Below are positions 63,828-64,000 of a DNA stretch of 64,000 bases, piece after piece. The position numbers were made by a program, and so were the translations under genes. This stretch comes from Microbacterium sp. MPKO10 (GTDB lineage: Bacteria; Actinomycetota; Actinomycetes; Actinomycetales; Microbacteriaceae): the NCBI RefSeq assembly GCF_026107415.2, contig NZ_JAPCHX010000001.1:186001-250000 (forward strand), given 5' to 3'. The first letter of the stretch is position 1. Every line of letters starts with the position of its first letter. The notes beneath the pieces were generated by a model. It saw nothing but the letters and a program-made list of their open reading frames with translations, had not been told where the DNA came from and made no database searches.

Positions 63828-63856
63828 TTGCGGTCTCGCGCCGTACGAGATACCGT
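63828..63856 (+). promoter_or_regulatory. Promoter of the isomerase gene
   Basis: TTGCGG (63828-63833) and TACCGT (63851-63856) are spaced by 17 bp, with the operator at 63860-63871 covering the predicted transcription start. Confidence 0.6.
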
Positions 63857-63859
63857 TAA

Positions 63860-63871
63860 TGAAACGATTCA
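63860..63871. promoter_or_regulatory. Rhamnose-type operator before the isomerase
   Basis: TGAAACGATTCA, identical to 59035-59046, placed 69 bp before the isomerase start codon. Confidence 0.75.
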
Positions 63872-63940
63872 ATCAATCTCTTTCGGCCCACTGCACTCTC
63901 AATCATCGCTGCCGACGCCATCCTTCAAAGGAGAGAATCA

Positions 63941-64000
63941 ATGTCTTTCGCTGACATCACCCCCGAGCTGGCCAAGCAGGCCATCGAACTGCCCTCCTGG
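63941..64000 (+). CDS. L-rhamnose isomerase, N-terminus (partial)
   Basis: Only the first 20 codons are in the window, ending AIELPSW. This segment is typical of the N-terminus of the Pseudomonas stutzeri-type L-rhamnose isomerases of actinobacteria, where the Trp is followed by the conserved AFGNSGTRF. AAAGGAGAG lies 5-6 nt before the ATG. The enzyme converts L-rhamnose to L-rhamnulose. The short visible length limits certainty, but operator and neighbours agree. Confidence 0.7.
   Translation, partial: MSFADITPELAKQAIELPSW

Overview
The window looks like chromosome of a high-GC actinobacterium, most likely family Microbacteriaceae. Support comes from GC-rich third codon positions, the SufS/SufU pair, Streptomyces-like CebR boxes, DUF222/HNH and TIGR03086 genes, many apparently leaderless starts (a TANNNT box about 6 nt before the start codon, no Shine-Dalgarno), and about 47 copies by eye of the octamer GGATGCTG/CAGCATCC. 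No insertion sequence, integrase, phage or CRISPR array was seen. The genus cannot be fixed from sequence alone.

Layout. 1-3.2 kb: tail of an aromatic-ring FAD hydroxylase, a membrane alpha/beta hydrolase, a MarR-DUF998 pair with a perfect operator, two small stress-type proteins. 3.4-16.7 kb: housekeeping block with tRNA-Ser(GCT), an LCP cell-wall ligase, tRNA-Ser(TGA), a HAD phosphatase, serS, a lipid kinase, a MarR pair, gdhA, membrane proteins, pheA, pgm and an IPT/amidase lipoprotein. 17.0-23.0 kb: a cellobiose-type locus (binding protein, two permeases, GH1 beta-glucosidase, LacI regulator) behind one promoter with two CebR-like boxes. 23.1-29.8 kb: sufS-sufU, a D-amino-acid-dehydrogenase-like oxidase, a 0.8 kb non-coding stretch with two tandem-repeat arrays, an orphan DNA methyltransferase, a lipoate-protein ligase and a histidine phosphatase. 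30-36.7 kb: accessory genes (DUF222/HNH, a kinase-fold protein, two methyltransferases plus the stump of a third, NRDE, lipase, TIGR03086). 36.7-43.3 kb: a MarR-MFS operon, a type III polyketide synthase-methyltransferase-FAD monooxygenase operon and a long-form threonine synthase. 43.3-49.7 kb: a six-gene dipeptide ABC operon ending in an M55 D-aminopeptidase. 49.8-57.7 kb: a region lacking the genome octamer, with a dead YheO-type regulator, a PatB/MalY C-S lyase, an intact YheO-type regulator, a D-cysteine desulfhydrase and a four-gene polyamine-type ABC importer. 57.9-64 kb: a rhamnose-type locus (LacI, ABC importer, start of L-rhamnose isomerase) with three copies of one operator.

How genes work together. 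Two sugar regulons are readable from their operators: the CebR-like locus imports and hydrolyses beta-glucosides, and the RhaS-type importer feeds L-rhamnose isomerase. The M55/Dpp operon should import and cleave D-amino-acid-containing peptides, such as those from cell-wall turnover. Next to it the C-S lyase, D-cysteine desulfhydrase and private importer suggest a D-thiol or sulfur-amino-acid scavenging unit. That unit is the best candidate for something not yet described, and the proposal is an inference. A shared TTAGC-N3-GCTAA site links the MarR/MFS operon to a lipase/NRDE operon 0.9 kb away.
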